Assembly: GCF_003031675.1 (NCBI RefSeq) | Contig: NZ_PYWX01000070.1 | Span: forward strand, 1 to 64,000 | Reading direction: 5' to 3' | From: Pseudomonas palleroniana | Lineage (GTDB): Bacteria; Pseudomonadota; Gammaproteobacteria; Pseudomonadales; Pseudomonadaceae | Length of the DNA stretch: 64,000 bases | Part shown: positions 60,869 to 64,000 of the stretch, piece by piece | Position numbering within the stretch: the first letter of the stretch is position 1 | How the letters are laid out: each line of letters starts with the position of its first letter | Made by a program: the position numbers and the translations under genes | The notes under the pieces: model-generated | What the model was told of the DNA's origin: nothing | The model's database searches: none | The model's input: the letters and a program-made list of their open reading frames with translations, nothing else

Positions 60869-61953
60869 TTGTTGGTCTTCACTTTGCTCCAGGCGCGGGT
60901 CATCAGGCGCATGGTCGCCGGGGTTGGCGTGGTGGAAATATAGAGTTTGTCGAGCACTGCCTGGGGCGGGTAAACCTCAGGGTTGTTCACCAGTTCCGGG
61001 GCCATGAACGGCTTGGCCGCGGGGTTGGCGTTGGCATACCCCACCGAGGCACTGACCTTGGCGATCACCTCGGGGTCCAGCAGGTAGTTGATGAAGGCGT
61101 GGGCTTCTTTGACGTTGCCGGCGTCGGCGGGAATGGCCAGCAGGTCGAACCACAGGTTGGAGCCTTCCTTGGGGATCGAATAGGCGATGTTCACCCCGTT
61201 CTTGGCTTCCTTGGCACGGTTGGCGGCCTGGAACACGTCGCCGGAATACCCGAACGCCACGCAGATGTCACCGTTGGCCAGGTCCGAGATGTACTTGGAG
61301 GAATGGAAGTAAGTGATATACGGCCGCAGTGTCAGCAGCTTGGCTTCCGCCTCCTGGTAATCCTTGGGGTTCTCGCTGCGGGGGTCCTTGCCCATGTAGT
61401 TGAGGATCGCCGGGAACAGCTCGTCCGCCGAATCGAGGAAGGCCACGCCGCACTGGTTGAGCTTCTTGATGTTTTCCGGCTCGAACAGCACCGCCCACGA
61501 GTCGATATGGTCGATGCCCAGCACCTGCTTGACCTTGTCGACGTTATAGCCGATGCCGTTGGTGCCCCACAGGTACGGCACCGAGTGCGCGTTGCCCGGG
61601 TCATTTTTCTCGAGCAGCGCGAGCAACTTGGGGTCCAGGTTCTTGAAGTTGGGCAACTGCGCACGGTCGAGCTTGAGGAACGCCCCCGCTTTCACCTGCC
61701 GCGCCAGGAAGTGGTTGGACGGCACCACCACGTCATAGCCGGTGCGCCCGGCCAGCAGTTTGCCCTCCAGGGTTTCGTTGGAGTCGAATACGTCGTAGAT
61801 CACTTTTATCCCGGTCTTGGCCTGGAAATCCGCCAAGGTGGTGTCGCCGATGTAATCGGTCCAGTTGTAGACACTCACCGTTTGCGCCGCCTGGCTGGTG
61901 CTGCTGAAGGCGGCTACCAGGGCCAGCGGGAGAAGCTTTTTCACAAGACGCAT
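60865..61953 (-). CDS. polyamine ABC transporter substrate-binding protein (PotF/SpuD-like)
   Basis: 362 residues with a Sec signal peptide (LVKKLLPLALVAAFSSTSQA, then AQTVSVYNWTDYI). The mature N-terminus VYNWTDYIGD, the segment FDSNETLEGKLLAGRTGYDV, SWAVLFEPENIKKLNQCGVA and YSGDVFQAANRAKE are those of PotF/SpuD periplasmic binders for putrescine or spermidine. No permease or ATPase follows in this window, so it may share a transporter encoded elsewhere. Confidence 0.88.
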   Translation of the reverse strand: MRLVKKLLPLALVAAFSSTSQAAQTVSVYNWTDYIGDTTLADFQAKTGIKVIYDVFDSNETLEGKLLAGRTGYDVVVPSNHFLARQVKAGAFLKLDRAQLPNFKNLDPKLLALLEKNDPGNAHSVPYLWGTNGIGYNVDKVKQVLGIDHIDSWAVLFEPENIKKLNQCGVAFLDSADELFPAILNYMGKDPRSENPKDYQEAEAKLLTLRPYITYFHSSKYISDLANGDICVAFGYSGDVFQAANRAKEAKNGVNIAYSIPKEGSNLWFDLLAIPADAGNVKEAHAFINYLLDPEVIAKVSASVGYANANPAAKPFMAPELVNNPEVYPPQAVLDKLYISTTPTPATMRLMTRAWSKVKTNK

Positions 61954-61976
61954 ATCGACACCCCTTTTTTGGTTTT

Positions 61977-63335
61977 TTAGACGCTCAACAACAGGAACTC
62001 ACGCTCCCAGGAACTGATCACGCGCTTGAAATTCTCGTGCTCGGCGCGCTTGACCGCGACGTAGCCCCGCACGAACTTGTCGCCCAGGTAGTGCTTGACC
62101 GTGTCGCAATCCTCCATCCGCGCCAGCGCGTCTTCGAGGGTGAACGGCAAGCGCAGGTTGCGACGCTCGTAGGCACGCCCTTCAACCGGTGCACTCGGCT
62201 CGATCTGTTCGACCATGCCCAGGTAGCCGCACAGCAAGCTCGCGGCAATCGCCAGGTAAGGGTTGGCATCGGCACCGGGCAGGCGGTTTTCCACGCGCAT
62301 GGCGTCGGGGCTGGAGGTGGGCACGCGCAGGCCGACGGTACGGTTTTCTTCACCCCACTCGACGTTGACCGGCGCCGAGGTGTCCGGCAAAAAGCGCCGG
62401 AACGAGTTCACGTTGGGCGCAAACATCGGCAGCAACTTGGGGATGTACTTCTGCAAGCCGCCGATGTGGTGCAGGAACAAGGCGCTCATCTTGCCGTCGC
62501 CATCGACGAACACCGGTTTGCCGGTGGCGATGTCCACCACGCTCTGGTGCAGGTGCATGGCGCTGCCCGGCTCGTCGGCCACCGGTTTGGCCATGAAGGT
62601 GGCGGCGACGTTGTGCTTGAGTGCGGCTTCACGCAGGGTGCGCTTGAACACGGTGATCTGGTCGGCCAGGTCAAGGGCGTCACCATGACGGAAGTTGATT
62701 TCCATCTGTGCCGGGCCGTCTTCGTGGATCAGCGTATCGAGGTCCAGGCCCTGGGCTTCGCACCAGTCGTAGACGTCTTCGAACAACGGGTCGAACTCGT
62801 TGGCGGCGTCGATGGAAAACGACTGGCGGCCGGTTTCGGCGCGCCCGGAGCGGCCCACCGGGGTTTTCAGCGGCAGGTCCGGGTCTTCGCAACGCTGGGT
62901 CAGGTAGAACTCCATTTCCGGCGCGACAATCGGCTGCCAGCCGCGCTCGGTGTAGAGCTGCAATACCTTCTTCAGGACGTTGCGCGGCGACAGCTCGATG
63001 GGGTTGCCCTGCTTGTCGAAGGTGTCGTGGATCACGATCGCGGTGGGCTCTATGGCCCAGGGCACCACATAGGTCGCGTTGGATACCGGCCGGCACACCA
63101 TGTCGATGTCGGCCGGGTCGAGCAGGTCGTAGTAGATATCGTCGTCGACGAAGTCCCCGGTCACCGTTTGCAGCAACACACTTTCCGGCAGGCGCATGCC
63201 TCGCTCATGCAGGAACTTGTTGGTGGGCGCAATCTTGCCGCGTGCGATGCCAGTCAAATCACTGATCACGCATTCGACTTCGGTAATCTTGTGTTCTTTC
63301 AGCCAGGCGGACAGCTGATCGAAGGGGGCGTTCAT
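61977..63335 (-). CDS. glutamine-synthetase-family ligase (PuuA/SpuI-like)
   Basis: 452 residues from the ATG at 63335 (MNAPFDQLSAWLKEHKITEV) with GAGGTCC upstream; the frame is open to 63515 but lacks a better start. GS motifs: VAPEMEFYLTQR, EDGPAQMEINFRHGDALDLA, FMAKPVADEPGSAMHLHQSV and NRLPGADANPYLAIAAS. In polyamine catabolism these enzymes gamma-glutamylate putrescine or related amines with ATP. The gene is the first of the set with the binding protein and oxidase, and is divergent from an AraC regulator. Confidence 0.88.
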   Translation of the reverse strand: MNAPFDQLSAWLKEHKITEVECVISDLTGIARGKIAPTNKFLHERGMRLPESVLLQTVTGDFVDDDIYYDLLDPADIDMVCRPVSNATYVVPWAIEPTAIVIHDTFDKQGNPIELSPRNVLKKVLQLYTERGWQPIVAPEMEFYLTQRCEDPDLPLKTPVGRSGRAETGRQSFSIDAANEFDPLFEDVYDWCEAQGLDLDTLIHEDGPAQMEINFRHGDALDLADQITVFKRTLREAALKHNVAATFMAKPVADEPGSAMHLHQSVVDIATGKPVFVDGDGKMSALFLHHIGGLQKYIPKLLPMFAPNVNSFRRFLPDTSAPVNVEWGEENRTVGLRVPTSSPDAMRVENRLPGADANPYLAIAASLLCGYLGMVEQIEPSAPVEGRAYERRNLRLPFTLEDALARMEDCDTVKHYLGDKFVRGYVAVKRAEHENFKRVISSWEREFLLLSV

Positions 63336-63474
63336 AAGGACCTCGTCATGGGTGGGATACACACGCCGGCTTGTACTCTCGGCGCATTGAGGTCTATCTT
63401 GGGCCAGCCTCCAACAGGCATCTATCCACTTTGCACGAACCATAACGCACCAATAGAGTGCGCCAAGGTCATTC

Positions 63475-64000
63475 ATGACACAGGCAACCGCTTTGCGCGT
63501 ACAGGCCTTCACCACCGGTGATGTGGCCGCTCAATGCAATGCAACACCCGGCTGGGTGCAGCAGTACCAGCAGATGTCACCGGGGCACTTTGCCGGGCAG
63601 GTCCGCTACCTCGACCTGCAAGGTGTGCAGGTGTACGAAGAGTGCATGAACACTCGCGTGGAACAGCATTTCAATGCACCGCCGGGCTCGCTGGCGTTCT
63701 GTTTCGACGGCAGCGACAACGCGCTTTACATGCTCAATGGCGAAAGCCGCAACACCTGGATCACCCCGGAAAACTACCGTGAGGTGGCCGTGGTATTCGG
63801 CCCGCAGTTCGTGCAGCGCCAAGGGTTGGACGTGGCGAAGCTGGACGGTTTGTTCATGGCGCCGCTGACCTGCCGGCAAAACGCGCTCTTCACCCGCTGG
63901 CTCAGCGGCACCCTGACGCGCTTGTCCGCCGTCAGCGACCCGATCAGTCGCGACGCCCTCACCCAGCAACTGCTCGATGACTGCCTGTTCATTCTGGACA
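63475..64000 (+). CDS. AraC-family regulator, N-terminal part (cut by window end)
   Basis: 175 codons are visible with no stop before the window end. It begins MTQATALRVQAFTTGDVAAQ. The visible part is the N-terminal cupin-like ligand domain of an EutR-like AraC regulator (GHFAGQVRYLDLQGVQVYEE; LAFCFDGSDNALYMLNGESR; NYREVAVVFGPQFVQRQ). The HTH would lie beyond 64000. It is divergent from the PuuA/SpuI-like gene (140-bp gap) and probably controls the polyamine set. Confidence 0.75.
   Translation, partial: MTQATALRVQAFTTGDVAAQCNATPGWVQQYQQMSPGHFAGQVRYLDLQGVQVYEECMNTRVEQHFNAPPGSLAFCFDGSDNALYMLNGESRNTWITPENYREVAVVFGPQFVQRQGLDVAKLDGLFMAPLTCRQNALFTRWLSGTLTRLSAVSDPISRDALTQQLLDDCLFILD

Noticed and set aside
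62037..63521. 494-codon open frame antisense to the glutamine-synthetase-like gene
   Set aside because: Shadow of a real gene; no domain and no ribosome-binding site.
1..64000. CRISPR arrays, tRNA or rRNA genes
   Set aside because: No regularly spaced direct repeats, cloverleaf with CCA-compatible acceptor, or rRNA conserved segment was seen.

Overview
The window is high-GC chromosomal DNA of a Pseudomonas, most likely of the P. fluorescens group. Indicators are the REP-type intergenic repeats (about 1-243 and 50536-50842), a small protein beginning MFKVTPNPP of a type found in Pseudomonas, the aldoxime dehydratase/Fe-type nitrile hydratase cluster known from P. chlororaphis-like strains, and many GNAT, LysR, AraC and MFS genes. 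I saw no rRNA, tRNA, CRISPR array, transposase or phage structural gene. All assignments rest on reading motifs; no database search was run.

Layout. 0.2-4.0 kb: cupin, acetyltransferase, small lipoprotein, and a divergent hybrid histidine kinase/LuxR-type response regulator pair. 4.1-11.4 kb: a compact catabolic operon (flavin monooxygenase, Rid protein, DUF1028 protein, ArgE/DapE-type deacylase), followed by a LysR regulator and an NCS1 permease that probably belong with it. Between them sit two paralogous small genes behind an exact hrp-box match, suggesting type III secretion substrates. 11.5-18 kb: a chemoreceptor with G-tracts at its 5' end, a MocR-type regulator divergent from a PaiB-like protein and a TauE/SafE permease, and an MFS exporter divergent from a LysR regulator. 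19-27.3 kb: an accessory stretch with decayed fragments, a deleted second copy of part of the 26.6-27.3 kb locus, dispersed short repeats, and an AT-richer orphan gene with a PD-(D/E)XK-like motif (24434-25306). 27.4-37.3 kb: a secreted alpha/beta hydrolase, an SDR reductase, a second MFS exporter with a TetR regulator and paired operators, an ABC half-transporter, an M48 peptidase operon and an AraC regulator. 37.4-38.2 kb: small genes, including a superinfection-immunity-like membrane protein.

38.4-50.5 kb is the best-defined system: an aldoxime-nitrile pathway. It holds an AraC regulator, aldoxime dehydratase, an outer-membrane channel, a truncated haemoglobin, amidase, Fe-type nitrile hydratase alpha and beta, a CobW-type activator, a soluble PAS-PAS chemoreceptor, an acyl-CoA synthetase and a TetR regulator. 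The enzymes would carry out aldoxime to nitrile to amide to acid to acyl-CoA. Three copies of a direct repeat (CCAARCGG, 21-bp period) lie upstream of the dehydratase, the globin and the amidase, and look like operators of the AraC regulator. This would place the globin and the chemoreceptor in the pathway regulon.

50.9-64 kb: three GNAT acetyltransferases, a TPM-domain membrane protein, an RsbQ/KAI2-type hydrolase overlapping a PAS histidine kinase, a DapF homologue with Ser in place of one catalytic Cys, an alginate-lyase-family protein, a small P-loop kinase, SRPBCC and SDR proteins, and a polyamine set (PuuB-like oxidase, PotF/SpuD-like binding protein, PuuA/SpuI-like ligase) divergent from an AraC regulator cut by the window end.
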